Below, piece after piece: positions 1-8,796 of a stretch of 63,437 nucleotides of DNA (positions are counted from its first letter, which is position 1; every line of letters begins with the position of its first letter). The DNA lies in assembly GCA_903945375.1 (NCBI GenBank), contig CAJAVP010000121.1:1-63437 (forward strand), in the 5' to 3' direction. Source of the stretch: an uncultured Methylococcaceae bacterium (GTDB taxonomy: Bacteria > Pseudomonadota > Gammaproteobacteria > Methylococcales > Methylomonadaceae). The translations under genes and the position numbers were made by a program. The notes beneath the pieces were generated by a model that was not told where the DNA came from, made no database searches, and saw only the letters and a list, made by a program, of their open reading frames with translations.

Positions 1-929
1 GAAAATGGATAACCTCTGATTTAGGCAAACCGGCCTGTATGGTCATGCGTAAACGCCTGATCGACCAGAACGCCAAGCCGTTTTTATATCAAGCTATTGG
101 CGATTATCAAGTGGAAGCTGCCAAATCCACGCTGGGACGTAAGTTCCGTATCGGCGATTTGTCCACGATTGTCTTGCAATTGTTCGGCGCATTGCCATTG
201 TCGCCCGAAGACAACCCCAACCGTAACTTGGGCTATCTCCCCTCAAACCAAACTTCCAGCAGCAAAAAGACGCTGGTACTTGCCGATTCACCCAATAAAT
301 TGACGGGTGCGGCAACTCTTAAAAAAGCCATAGCTCAACGCGATTCGTTAATGGGTGGCTGGGATAAAGTAGTGGTGTTGGGCTGGAATTTTGAGCCGTC
401 TATCGGGCATGACATTCAGGCATTAAACGATTCCGGCTTGGAAGTGTTAGTGATTCCGCCGGATTTGCTGGATCGTTTAAAAAAGAAAGGCGGTTTGGAG
501 AAGTTAAAAGGTTCGGTGCGCTTTGCCAGTTTGCAATATTTGACGCTCAAACCAGTGCAACGTAAAAAGGTCGCGAATGCTGCTAATGCGGAGGACATCT
601 TGATAATCGAACTCGACAACTACGTGTTGTTGTCGCCCGAAGCCATTAATCTCGATGAAGCCAACCGTAAAAAATTGCAAGGGGTCATGAATGCCGAGCC
701 TTTGGCGTTGATTGAATATTGGGCGATAGACCCCGCTTACGACGGTCAGTTGTTTCGTTCAATCTGGCAAGATTATCGCGGCAATACCGCCAATGACGGC
801 GATCCGTTGCGTGTTATCACCCGAGCTGAGTTGACGCTCCCCGCCCAAACCGGCACTCGAACAATTTGTGTACGAGCCGTGGATGTGTTTGGTTTTGAAG
901 CGGAAGTGATGGTTGAGGTGGGACATTAG
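1..929 (+). CDS. Type III-like adenine-specific DNA methyltransferase, C-terminal part (cut by window edge)
   Basis: The frame is open back to the first bases of the window, so this is the 3' end of a longer gene and the first internal ATG at 39 is not the start. About 305 residues are visible. They resemble the C-terminal region of COG2189-type (Mod-like) N6-adenine methyltransferases, including the segment around GHDIQALND and [12 protein letters not shown] followed by [10 protein letters not shown]. The catalytic DPPY and FxGxG motifs must lie upstream of the window. Mod proteins methylate the target sequence and supply recognition to the restriction complex. The helicase-nuclease gene at 1611, same strand, is the expected Res partner, with a toxin-antitoxin pair between them. 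Family assignment rests on residue pattern recognition, not on a visible catalytic site. Confidence 0.75.
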   Translation, partial: KWITSDLGKPACMVMRKRLIDQNAKPFLYQAIGDYQVEAAKSTLGRKFRIGDLSTIVLQLFGALPLSPEDNPNRNLGYLPSNQTSSSKKTLVLADSPNKLTGAATLKKAIAQRDSLMGGWDKVVVLGWNFEPSIGHDIQALNDSGLEVLVIPPDLLDRLKKKGGLEKLKGSVRFASLQYLTLKPVQRKKVANAANAEDILIIELDNYVLLSPEAINLDEANRKKLQGVMNAEPLALIEYWAIDPAYDGQLFRSIWQDYRGNTANDGDPLRVITRAELTLPAQTGTRTICVRAVDVFGFEAEVMVEVGH

Positions 930-967
930 TTACGTTGCCGTTAAATGCCCAGAGTAGTCAACATGCG

Positions 968-1264
968 TTATGCGGCAATCAATGAACGAACGCTATCAAG
1001 GCTGTCTTTTAATTGGAGTTGAGCGATTTTTAGGTCGTAACTGCTTTGTAAATTTAACCAATACTGCGGTGATTGCCCGAGTGCCCGACCTAATCGCAAT
1101 GCTATTTCAGCCGTTATGGGACGGTCACCTTTCAGTAAATGCGATATTCGCATGGGTGAAACACCTAAGGCATCGGCAAAAGCCGTTTGGTTTAAACCGA
1201 GTTCTGCCACTATTTCACGCAAAAATTCGCCTGGATGAATGGCTGGCAACGCATTGTTTATCAT
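968..1264 (-). CDS. higA: HigA-family antitoxin (XRE helix-turn-helix)
   Basis: This is a 98-residue HigA-type antitoxin. It starts with the typical HPGEFLREIVAELGLNQTAF segment (residues 10-29). A helix-turn-helix follows (about 22-65: LNQTAFADALGVSPMRISHL), then the GQSPQYWLNLQ segment common to HigA. HigA proteins bind and neutralise the RNA-cleaving toxin HigB and repress their own operon. The gene lies 8 bases after the toxin gene on the same strand, in the usual HigB-HigA order. The pair sits on the opposite strand between the methyltransferase and helicase genes of the restriction system. Since the toxin gene is interrupted, this antitoxin may persist only as a repressor or as an antidote to related toxins (inference). 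Confidence 0.9.
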   Translation of the reverse strand: MINNALPAIHPGEFLREIVAELGLNQTAFADALGVSPMRISHLLKGDRPITAEIALRLGRALGQSPQYWLNLQSSYDLKIAQLQLKDSLDSVRSLIAA

Positions 1265-1272
1265 TATTTTTC

Positions 1273-1554
1273 TCAGTGGTAATCGATTATTTCAACGTCA
1301 AATGCCTCGCCTTCGACAAAGCGAAAACACAAACGCCATTGCTCATTGATACGAATACTCCAGAAGCCCAGCCGGTTGCCGAGCAAGCTCTCCAGATGAT
1401 TGGAAGGCGGTCAGCGTAAGTCGTTTAGCGTGGTTGCGGCCTCCAGTTGCGTCAGCCGCATCGTCGCACGGCGCAAAATATCAGGCGGCAAACTTCGAGA
1501 TTTACTCGTAGTTAAGAAGTGTTCTGTTTCGGTATCTGCGAAGTTACGTATCAT
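1273..1554 (-). pseudogene. higB: HigB-family toxin gene interrupted by an in-frame TGA
   Basis: Reading from ATG at 1554 gives a RelE/HigB-superfamily toxin of 93 codons ending just before higA. It begins MIRNFADTETEHF, contains PPDILRRATMRL, and ends with NRLGFWSIRINEQWRLCFRF and VEIIDYH. Codon 48 (plus-strand positions 1411-1413) is TGA in the conserved stretch LNDLR-stop-PPSNHLE, where family members usually carry Val, Ile or Leu. The frame is otherwise intact on both sides, so this is one nonsense change and not a frameshift. The conserved catalytic-region Arg residues lie after the stop, so a terminated product should be inactive. A single-base sequencing error is the main alternative. 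HigB toxins are ribosome-dependent mRNA endonucleases. Confidence 0.85.
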
Positions 1555-1610
1555 GGGAAAGCAATTTAAACATTTTGTTTATAACTGTCAATTATTCACT
1601 TGGAGTCTTT

Positions 1611-4535
1611 ATGTCGCAATTAGAATTAGCCCACTGTTTAACCACCAAAACCCAACAACTCTGCATTGGTCTTGCCGATGGCGTTGCGGATATTCTCGAT
1701 CTGGTCACGCCGACTACCGCCGAGCTGTTACGGTTCTGGTTTGGCGATGAGGCGCAAGCGACTCGCCGCCTGAATTTTCATGAGGGGCAACGACAAGCGA
1801 TTTTAAACACTATTGTTGCCCATGAAGTACTGAATACGGCAGATTTAAAAAGCCTGTATCAAGCCGTTGCACCGGACGCACTGTTAGCCGGTAATCGATT
1901 AGCGGAAGTTTCCGCCAGCAAACACGGTTATCCCAAATATTGCCTAAAAATGGCAACCGGCACGGGCAAAACCTGGGTGCTGCAAGCCTTGTTAGTTTGG
2001 CAGTTGTTGAATAAAAATGCGGCAATCGCTGAAGGTGTGGATGATGCTCGCTTTACGCGGCACTTTTTATTGGTCGCGCCCGGGCTGATTGTTTACGAGC
2101 GTTTGTTGGATGCGTTTTGTGGCAAGCTCAAGAGCGGGGTGCGTGATTTTTTAAGCTCGGATGTCGCGTGTTGTGCCGAGTTATTTATTCCCGAAAATCA
2201 TCGTGAGACGGTGTTTAATTTTGTACGCGGCAATGTGTGCAGCAAAGCTGAAATAGGCTTGAAAACTACGGGTAACGGCATGATTGCCATTGCCAATTGG
2301 CATTTGTTGAAAGAGGCGGGAGAAGATGAGTCGGATGACGGCGAGCTAGAAACCTTGGGCGTTGATGTCGATCCGGTTGCAGTGGTTAATTCTTTGTTTC
2401 CGATACAACCGGGTAAAGCAACAGGGAATAGTTTGGAGGTGTTAGATCGGCGTTTTGCTCGCGGTGGTGTGTTGGATTATTTAAGTGGGCTGGCAGAGTT
2501 GATGGTGTTTAATGATGAGGCGCACCATATCCATGATTTTAGACGTGAAGGCGAAACGACCGAAGTCGAATGGCAAAAAAGCTTGTCGCGCATTGCCGAG
2601 TCCAAGGGGCGGCGTTTTGTTCAAGTGGATTTTTCAGCAACGCCTTATAACGATGTCGGCACTGGAAGAACGAAACGTAAAGTCTATTTTCCACACATCG
2701 TCACAGATTTTGATTTAAAAACAGCCATGAAAATGGGCTTGGTTAAATCGCTAGTATTAGATCGGCGTAAAGAAATTGGCGCGTTGCCGTTGGAATTTAA
2801 GGCAGAACGCGATGAAAACGGCAATCCGAAGTTAAGTGCTGGGCAACGGGTGATGTTACGCGCTGGTTTACAAAAGCTGCGTAAATTGGAAGCGGATTTT
2901 GCTGGTATCGACCCTAACCGTCATCCGAAAATGTTGGTGGTTTGCGAGGATACGACGGTATCTCCTTTAGTTGTGGCATTTTGCTGCGATGAAGGCTTGG
3001 GTAAAGAGGAGGTGATGGCGATTGATTCTGGCAAAAAAGCCGAGTTGGGTGAAAAGGATTGGGCGGTGGTACGTGAAAAACTGTTTAATGTCGATAACCA
3101 TGCGTCGCCGCGTGTGATTGTCAGTGTGTTGATGCTGCGCGAAGGTTTTGATGTCAATAATATTTGCGTGATCGTGCCGTTGCGTTCTTCGCAAGCGCAA
3201 ATTTTGCTGGAGCAAACCCTTGGACGCGGTTTGCGATTGATGTGGCGTGACGTAGAGTTTACCGACAGTAAGCGCGAAAACCGTGAACGAATCACCGCCG
3301 GTCAAGAGCCTAATAGTTTGATTGATATTTTGACGATTGTTGAACATCCGGCGTTTCAGTCATTTTATGATGAGTTGATGCAGGAAGGCTTAGTGGGTAC
3401 AAGCTCTGAGGAGAGCGAAACTCACAGCGGCGTTGGCGATTTAATGACAATCGGTTTGCGTGAAGGCTATGAAGCCTTTGATTTTGCCATTCCATTTATT
3501 TTGCGTGAAGCAGAAGAATGTTTGGAACATCAAACCTTGGATATCACAACATTACTGCCATTTTCAGCACTGAATTTAATGCAACTCAAAGCCTTGTTAG
3601 GTAAGGGGGATGTGTTTATTTCTCAGGATTTACAAAGCAGTACGCTGTTTGGCGATTATCGCATTGATGGTGAAATAATGAATATCGGGGGTTATAACGA
3701 TTATTTGTCACGACTGACGCGGCGTATCGGTCAAGCGTTAAGTCAACCTTTGCCCAAAGGCAATAAAATTGCCGTGCATCTGGCTAATCCGTATTTACAA
3801 GTCAATACGGCTGAACTGACCGGCTGGTTGGATGATTACATTCGCTGGCAATTATTTTCAGGTGAGTTTGAGCCGTTGGACGATGAGAATTGGCGGGTCT
3901 TGCTATTACAACCCGTACTTGACCATATTTGTAAAGTCATTGCGCTGGCGTTAATCGAGGCGGAAGACAAACCGCTGCTTGGTGAGACCGAGGTACGTTA
4001 TCGGTTGTTATCTGAAGTGAGCAAATTGACAATGCGCGAGAGTAGTTCGATAGAAGTCAGTAAGTGTATTTATGAACGCTTGCCTTATCCTGCACGCAAT
4101 GGAGGCTTAGAAAAGGCGTTAATTGAATGGGCAAATGCTGATAGTCAAGTGCTGGCTTTTTGTAAAATCAGCGAGAATCGCCACGATTTTGTACGCTTGC
4201 GTTATGTTAAAGAAGATGGTTTGCCTGCTTTTTATTCGCCGGATTTTTTACTGCGCACGGAGCAAGCGATTTATTTGCTAGAAACCAAAGCACAGGCACA
4301 AACCACGCATCCGAATGTACAACGTAAGTTAAAGGCCGGTGCTGCGTGGTGTGAGCGAATTAATGCACTGCCTGAAGCCAGTCGGTCAACAGTAAACTGG
4401 AGCTATGTATTACTTGGTGAAGATGCCTTTTGGGAGTGGCGCAACACAGGTGAGCGATTATCCGCTTTGTGTGAATTTGCCAAAGTGCGTAGTAAACCCT
4501 TAGGTGCGGCTCAACAAAGCTTGTTCGCCGATTAA
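1611..4535 (+). CDS. Type III restriction enzyme-like DEAD/DEAH helicase-nuclease (Res)
   Basis: This 974-residue protein has superfamily 2 helicase motifs: Walker A MATGTGKTW (about 114-122), a DEAH box in FNDEAHHIHD (about 300), SATPYND (motif III), and LREGFDVNNICV with LEQTLGRGLRLMWR (motifs V-VI). Near the C terminus, PDFLLRTEQAIYLLETKAQ (about 875-893) fits a PD-(D/E)xK endonuclease site. In type III systems Res uses ATP to act on DNA recognised by Mod and cleaves when methylation is absent. The ATG at 1611 is preferred over an in-frame TTG at 1575 because GGAG lies 5 bases upstream of it. The probable Mod partner ends at 929. The gene ends 40 bases before the convergent nasA gene. Confidence 0.85.
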   Translation: MSQLELAHCLTTKTQQLCIGLADGVADILDLVTPTTAELLRFWFGDEAQATRRLNFHEGQRQAILNTIVAHEVLNTADLKSLYQAVAPDALLAGNRLAEVSASKHGYPKYCLKMATGTGKTWVLQALLVWQLLNKNAAIAEGVDDARFTRHFLLVAPGLIVYERLLDAFCGKLKSGVRDFLSSDVACCAELFIPENHRETVFNFVRGNVCSKAEIGLKTTGNGMIAIANWHLLKEAGEDESDDGELETLGVDVDPVAVVNSLFPIQPGKATGNSLEVLDRRFARGGVLDYLSGLAELMVFNDEAHHIHDFRREGETTEVEWQKSLSRIAESKGRRFVQVDFSATPYNDVGTGRTKRKVYFPHIVTDFDLKTAMKMGLVKSLVLDRRKEIGALPLEFKAERDENGNPKLSAGQRVMLRAGLQKLRKLEADFAGIDPNRHPKMLVVCEDTTVSPLVVAFCCDEGLGKEEVMAIDSGKKAELGEKDWAVVREKLFNVDNHASPRVIVSVLMLREGFDVNNICVIVPLRSSQAQILLEQTLGRGLRLMWRDVEFTDSKRENRERITAGQEPNSLIDILTIVEHPAFQSFYDELMQEGLVGTSSEESETHSGVGDLMTIGLREGYEAFDFAIPFILREAEECLEHQTLDITTLLPFSALNLMQLKALLGKGDVFISQDLQSSTLFGDYRIDGEIMNIGGYNDYLSRLTRRIGQALSQPLPKGNKIAVHLANPYLQVNTAELTGWLDDYIRWQLFSGEFEPLDDENWRVLLLQPVLDHICKVIALALIEAEDKPLLGETEVRYRLLSEVSKLTMRESSSIEVSKCIYERLPYPARNGGLEKALIEWANADSQVLAFCKISENRHDFVRLRYVKEDGLPAFYSPDFLLRTEQAIYLLETKAQAQTTHPNVQRKLKAGAAWCERINALPEASRSTVNWSYVLLGEDAFWEWRNTGERLSALCEFAKVRSKPLGAAQQSLFAD

Positions 4536-4575
4536 GTAAATGACGCTTCTCTCACCAGGTTTCTAACCTATTGAA

Positions 4576-7251
4576 TCAAGGCAGTGTTTTAACGGATAGT
4601 GTCCTTTTTAATAACACGTTAATTTCTGGTACACATGAGCCACAGTTGGTGCCTGCTTTTAGGCATTGTCCCACGGCAGCGGCGGTGGTTAAACCTTGTT
4701 CTTTGATTGCATTCACTAGGGTTTTTTCACCGACACGAAAACAGGCACACACCATAGTGCCGACATCCACTTTACCTAAGGGCGGACAGCCGGTTAATAG
4801 GGCGCGATGCTCGTCGTCATCGAGCTGAGGTTTACTGAATAAACCACTTAACCAAGTGCGTTCGGGTAAGTCTTTTTGGCGACTGATAAATAGCACACTT
4901 TCTAGGCGTTGTTTGATGACCTGCGCGGTGCGGTAATTACCCAAATGATAGTCTTGGTATTCTAAGCAAGGTGTCGAAGATAGCCGTCCAAGTTGTTGCT
5001 GCGCCCAGCTGGGCCAATGCTCCGGTAAGTCATGACCGGCGAGTTCGTAACGATAAAACTGCTCACCTTTGATTTTCACCCAATAGTCTTTATGGTTTAA
5101 CGATAATGCCTTGCGTGACAAAATAAAACCAACCCACTGTGGTTGATACGGGCTAATGTGTACGGGTGTATATTTGCTTTCCGGTTGTTTAGATAAGGCA
5201 TCCACTGCTGGATTAACTAAGCTTCCCATTCGACCATGACTAGCGTATTGAGCCGTCCAGTGCATGGGGACAAACAGGTTGCCGCGTTTTTGAGTATCGG
5301 TTATTTGCACTCGCGCCAACATTGCACCCCAGCGGCTGTTGATATGCGCGAGTCCGTTATGCGTTAAATGATACTGTTTGGCATCCTGCGGATGAATCTC
5401 CACAAAGGGTTCTGGCTTATGTTGATTTAATTTAGCGGCAATCGCGGTGCGGGTCATGGTGTGCCATTGATCCCGCAAACGACCAGTGTTTAATATCAAG
5501 GGATACTGTGCATCGGGTAGGTGCTGTGGAGGTTTGGGTGTAATGGCTATAAAGTGTGCTTTGCCAGAGGGGGTATAAAATTTCCCATCAGCAAAAAAGC
5601 GGGCTTTTCCGTGTGGATGACTCGCATTAACGGGCCATTGTATGGGTACTAATTGTTCATAATCCGTATCGCTCATGTCTGCAAAGGCAGAAATATCAAA
5701 ATCCCGTGTACCGTTATTTTCATAACCCGATAATGCGGCATGTTCACGAAAAATATCCGCAGCAGTTTGGTAGGCAAAGGCTTGTTCAAACCCCATGCGT
5801 TGGGCAACTTGCGAGATAATCCACCAATCTGGCATCGCTTCACCTGCGGGTGTTAATAAGCGTCGTTGACGTGAGATACGCCGTTCAGAATTAGTCACCG
5901 TGCCGGTTTTTTCACTCCAGGCTTGCGCGGGTAATAACACATGCGCCAACGCGGTAGTGTCTGTATGGGCAATACAATCTGAAACGATGACTAACTCGCA
6001 GCGTTGTAAGGCTTGTTTGACTTTATCGGCATTGGGCAAACTGACCACAGGGTTAGTGCCCATAATCCAAACGGCTTTAATACGTCCGTCATAAATGGCA
6101 TCAAATAGCTCCACTGCGGGTAAGCCGGGTTGTTGAGCTATACGGTCGCTGCTCCAGAATTGTGCGACACGCTGAATGTCGTCTGGCTTAGAAAAATCCA
6201 TGTGTGCGGCTAATTGGTGTGAGAGTCCGCCGACTTCACGACCGCCCATGGCATTAGGCTGACCGGTCAGTGAAAAAGGTCCCATGCCAGGTTGACCAAT
6301 GCGCCCAGTGGCTAAATGGCAATTGATAATGGCATTGACTTTATCCGTGCCGCTGGTGGATTGATTAACCCCTTGGCTATACAGGCTCATGGTCTTGTTA
6401 GTTTGTGCAAACCACTGATAAAACTGTTGCAGGTCTTCGCTATTGATTTGGCATTGTGCCGCAACGTGTTCGGTGCTTTGGGTGGTGGCTAACGCGCTGT
6501 TTAAGGCGGCTGAAAAGCCTTCGGTTTGTTGGTCAATATACGCTGAATCCACAGCATCATGGTCTGCCAAATAAGCCAGTAAACCATTAAATAACAGCGT
6601 ATCGCTGCCTGCAGCTAGGGGTAAATGTAAATCGGCAATCGCACAGCTGGCGGTTTTTCTAGGATCGATGACGACAATTTTTAACGCCGGACGCGCTTCT
6701 TTGGCAGCACGAATACGCTGAAAAATAACGGGATGACACCATGCGGCATTAGACCCAATGAAGACAATCATATCGGCTAGCTCAACATCCGCATAGCAGC
6801 CCGGTACGGTATCGGCACCAAATGCGCGTTTGTGTCCAGCCACCGATGACGACATACATAAACGACTGTTGGTATCCATATTGCCGCTACCGATAAACCC
6901 TTTCATCAACTTATTAGCCACGTAATAATCTTCAGTCAGTAATTGCCCTGAGCCATAAAGTGCCACTGCTTCTGGGCCGTGTTGCTCAATTACCTTTAGA
7001 AACGCTTGGGCAACCCAATCTAAAGCGTTTGACCAGGTGCTTGTTTGCCCAAAGAGTTGTGGCTGTAATAAGCGTCCGTTTACTTCTAAGGTTTCAGCTA
7101 AAGCGAAACCTTTTGAGCAAAGTCGCCCAAAATTAGCAGGATGGTTTTTATCGCCAGCAATCGTAACGTGGCTATGGGTCTTATCTACGGTCGCGCTAAT
7201 ACCACAGCCGACCCCGCAATAAGGGCAAGTGGTTTGTATTGTGTCAGACAT
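4576..7251 (-). CDS. nasA: Assimilatory nitrate reductase catalytic subunit
   Basis: This cytoplasmic molybdopterin enzyme reduces nitrate to nitrite. The 891-residue protein opens with the 4Fe-4S cysteine motif CPYCGVGCG (about 9-17) and the later RLCSKG cysteine. Long molybdopterin oxidoreductase and dinucleotide-binding domains follow (for example YSQGVNQSTSGTDK and GMGPFSLTGQPNAMGGREVG). The C-terminal BFD-like [2Fe-2S] domain (about 830-885) carries CACFRVGE and GTNCGSC, a feature of many NasA proteins. ATG at 7251 is chosen over an in-frame TTG at 7263: GGACGGG precedes it and it overlaps the stop of the upstream reductase gene by 8 bases, indicating translational coupling. It is the last gene of the leftward nirB operon. 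No dedicated terminator was seen after it. Confidence 0.95.
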   Translation of the reverse strand: MSDTIQTTCPYCGVGCGISATVDKTHSHVTIAGDKNHPANFGRLCSKGFALAETLEVNGRLLQPQLFGQTSTWSNALDWVAQAFLKVIEQHGPEAVALYGSGQLLTEDYYVANKLMKGFIGSGNMDTNSRLCMSSSVAGHKRAFGADTVPGCYADVELADMIVFIGSNAAWCHPVIFQRIRAAKEARPALKIVVIDPRKTASCAIADLHLPLAAGSDTLLFNGLLAYLADHDAVDSAYIDQQTEGFSAALNSALATTQSTEHVAAQCQINSEDLQQFYQWFAQTNKTMSLYSQGVNQSTSGTDKVNAIINCHLATGRIGQPGMGPFSLTGQPNAMGGREVGGLSHQLAAHMDFSKPDDIQRVAQFWSSDRIAQQPGLPAVELFDAIYDGRIKAVWIMGTNPVVSLPNADKVKQALQRCELVIVSDCIAHTDTTALAHVLLPAQAWSEKTGTVTNSERRISRQRRLLTPAGEAMPDWWIISQVAQRMGFEQAFAYQTAADIFREHAALSGYENNGTRDFDISAFADMSDTDYEQLVPIQWPVNASHPHGKARFFADGKFYTPSGKAHFIAITPKPPQHLPDAQYPLILNTGRLRDQWHTMTRTAIAAKLNQHKPEPFVEIHPQDAKQYHLTHNGLAHINSRWGAMLARVQITDTQKRGNLFVPMHWTAQYASHGRMGSLVNPAVDALSKQPESKYTPVHISPYQPQWVGFILSRKALSLNHKDYWVKIKGEQFYRYELAGHDLPEHWPSWAQQQLGRLSSTPCLEYQDYHLGNYRTAQVIKQRLESVLFISRQKDLPERTWLSGLFSKPQLDDDEHRALLTGCPPLGKVDVGTMVCACFRVGEKTLVNAIKEQGLTTAAAVGQCLKAGTNCGSCVPEINVLLKRTLSVKTLP

Positions 7252-8458
7252 AAGCCCGTCCAAAAATTAACGCCTCTCGCATGGGGGCAATATCCTGACC
7301 TTGCTCCAGCAATTCTTGATACCAAGCCCCGTCTCCGGTATCGCCATACAAAACTGCACCAATCAATTTATTGGCTTTGATAACCAGTTTTTTATAAATA
7401 CTCGCGTTTGGATCACTTAAATAAATACTTTCACTGTTGGCATCCCCTTGAAAGTCGCCGACCGAAAAAACGTGGATGCCGGTGACTTTGAGCTTAGTTG
7501 CCGTGGGTTGCGTAAGATAATTGGCGACACCATGAGCACTTAAATGATTGGCACAGACTTTGGCTTGTTCAAACAAAGGCGCGACTAAGCCAAACGTTTC
7601 CCCACGATGTTGAATGCACTCGCCGACGGCATAAATACTAGGGTCATAGGTTTGCAGGGTATCATTGACGACAATACCCCGTTCACAATACAACCCTGCG
7701 GCTTGAGCTAAGGCCATATTTGGTCGTACACCAATGGCGACAATCAGGACATCACAGGCTAGCTCGCTGTTGTCTTCTAGGGTTAAGGCTCGGATATGAC
7801 CCTTTGCATCACCAACTAAGGCCTTGAGTTGGCTTGCCATGTTAAAGCGCATGCCGCGTCGCTCAAGCTCGGCTTGTAATAATTGACTCGCCGGCTTATC
7901 CAATTGGCGATTTAATAAGGCTTCATGATTATGCAGCACGGTAACTTCCATGCCTTGACTCAGCAAGCCGTTTGCCGCTTCTAGGCCCAATAAACCGCCG
8001 CCTAATACCACCGCTTTACGATGACTACGGCTGTATGACAACATCGTATCAACATCAATGACCGCTCTAAAACGCAGTACACCGTCTAAATTGATGCCTT
8101 CCAATTCAGGCATCACTGCATTCGAGCCGGTCGCAATCAGTAAACGATCATAATCAGCTACTGTGCCATCTTGAGCCATTACCTTTTTATTGCGCCGATC
8201 AATCTGCACAATGGTTTTGTTCGCACCGACATGCAGCGTGATGTGATTGTCGCTGTACCATTGCCGATCATTGATAACAATCTCGGTCATCGCTTTTTCG
8301 CCAGACAGCAGTGATGACAACATAATACGGTTGTAATTTCCGTGCGGCTCTGCACCAAAAACAGTAATACGATAAGCCTGAGGCGCAGCGGCTAATAACT
8401 CTTCTATTGTGCGCATACCTGCCATGCCATTTCCGATAACTACTAATTTCTTTTTCAC
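7244..8458 (-). CDS. FAD/NAD(P)-dependent oxidoreductase, probable nitrate reductase electron-transfer subunit (NasB-like)
   Basis: The 404-residue flavoprotein belongs to the NirB/rubredoxin-reductase fold. Its N-terminal FAD-binding motif is VVIGNGMAGMRT (about 6-17). A second Rossmann motif for NAD(P) is VVLGGGLLGLEAANG (about 145-160). A flavin-contacting segment, YDPSIYAVGECIQHRGE, lies in the C-terminal third. It matches the N-terminal flavin module of NirB but lacks the BFD and siroheme domains. Its position between nirD and nasA, with ORF overlap into nasA, suggests it passes electrons from NAD(P)H to the nitrate reductase, as NasB (NasC in Klebsiella) does. The partner assignment is inferred from context. 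A second, independent reductase serving nitrite is less likely, because NirB has its own flavin module. Confidence 0.8.
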   Translation of the reverse strand: MKKKLVVIGNGMAGMRTIEELLAAAPQAYRITVFGAEPHGNYNRIMLSSLLSGEKAMTEIVINDRQWYSDNHITLHVGANKTIVQIDRRNKKVMAQDGTVADYDRLLIATGSNAVMPELEGINLDGVLRFRAVIDVDTMLSYSRSHRKAVVLGGGLLGLEAANGLLSQGMEVTVLHNHEALLNRQLDKPASQLLQAELERRGMRFNMASQLKALVGDAKGHIRALTLEDNSELACDVLIVAIGVRPNMALAQAAGLYCERGIVVNDTLQTYDPSIYAVGECIQHRGETFGLVAPLFEQAKVCANHLSAHGVANYLTQPTATKLKVTGIHVFSVGDFQGDANSESIYLSDPNASIYKKLVIKANKLIGAVLYGDTGDGAWYQELLEQGQDIAPMREALIFGRAYV

Positions 8459-8472
8459 GCGTCCCCCTTCGG

Positions 8473-8796
8473 TTAACTATGCAAATAAACCCAGTTATCT
8501 TGGATAAACACCGGATACGTGGGGATAGAAACTTGCTCATCTTCCAAACAAACGCCTGTTTCTAAATTAAAATGTTGCTTATAAAGCGGCGATGCCACCA
8601 CGGGTTGACCCTGTAAATCACCCATTAAGCCGCGTGATAACACGTTGACTTGACTAAAAGGATCATAATTTCCAATGGCATAAATGGCGTTATCATCGGG
8701 ATGATAAAAAATCGCCACTTGCACTCCGGCAACCGTTACACAAATACCCGCATTGACTAATAAGTCACTGACTTCACAGACGGCAATTGACTTCAT
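8473..8796 (-). CDS. nirD: Nitrite reductase [NAD(P)H] small subunit
   Basis: This 107-residue NirD has the Rieske-like fold of nitrite reductase small subunits. Visible family signatures are QVAIFYHPDDNAIYAIGNYDPFS and GDLQGQPVVASPLYKQHFNLETG, ending in the short YPVFIQDNWVYL strand. The Cys/His cluster ligands of true Rieske proteins are absent, as is usual for NirD. It works with NirB in reducing nitrite to ammonium in the cytoplasm. The ATG overlaps the nirB stop by 4 bases (ATGA), so the two are almost certainly translationally coupled. The flavoprotein gene follows after 14 bases. Confidence 0.95.
   Translation of the reverse strand: MKSIAVCEVSDLLVNAGICVTVAGVQVAIFYHPDDNAIYAIGNYDPFSQVNVLSRGLMGDLQGQPVVASPLYKQHFNLETGVCLEDEQVSIPTYPVFIQDNWVYLHS

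Noticed and set aside
1411-1413. TGA in higB as a selenocysteine or recoded codon
   Set aside because: The family has an aliphatic residue there, no SECIS-like hairpin was evident, and a nonsense substitution or read error is simpler.
970-1419. Plus-strand frame of 149 codons across the HigBA locus
   Set aside because: It is the shadow of higA/higB on the opposite strand, with no domain or ribosome site of its own.
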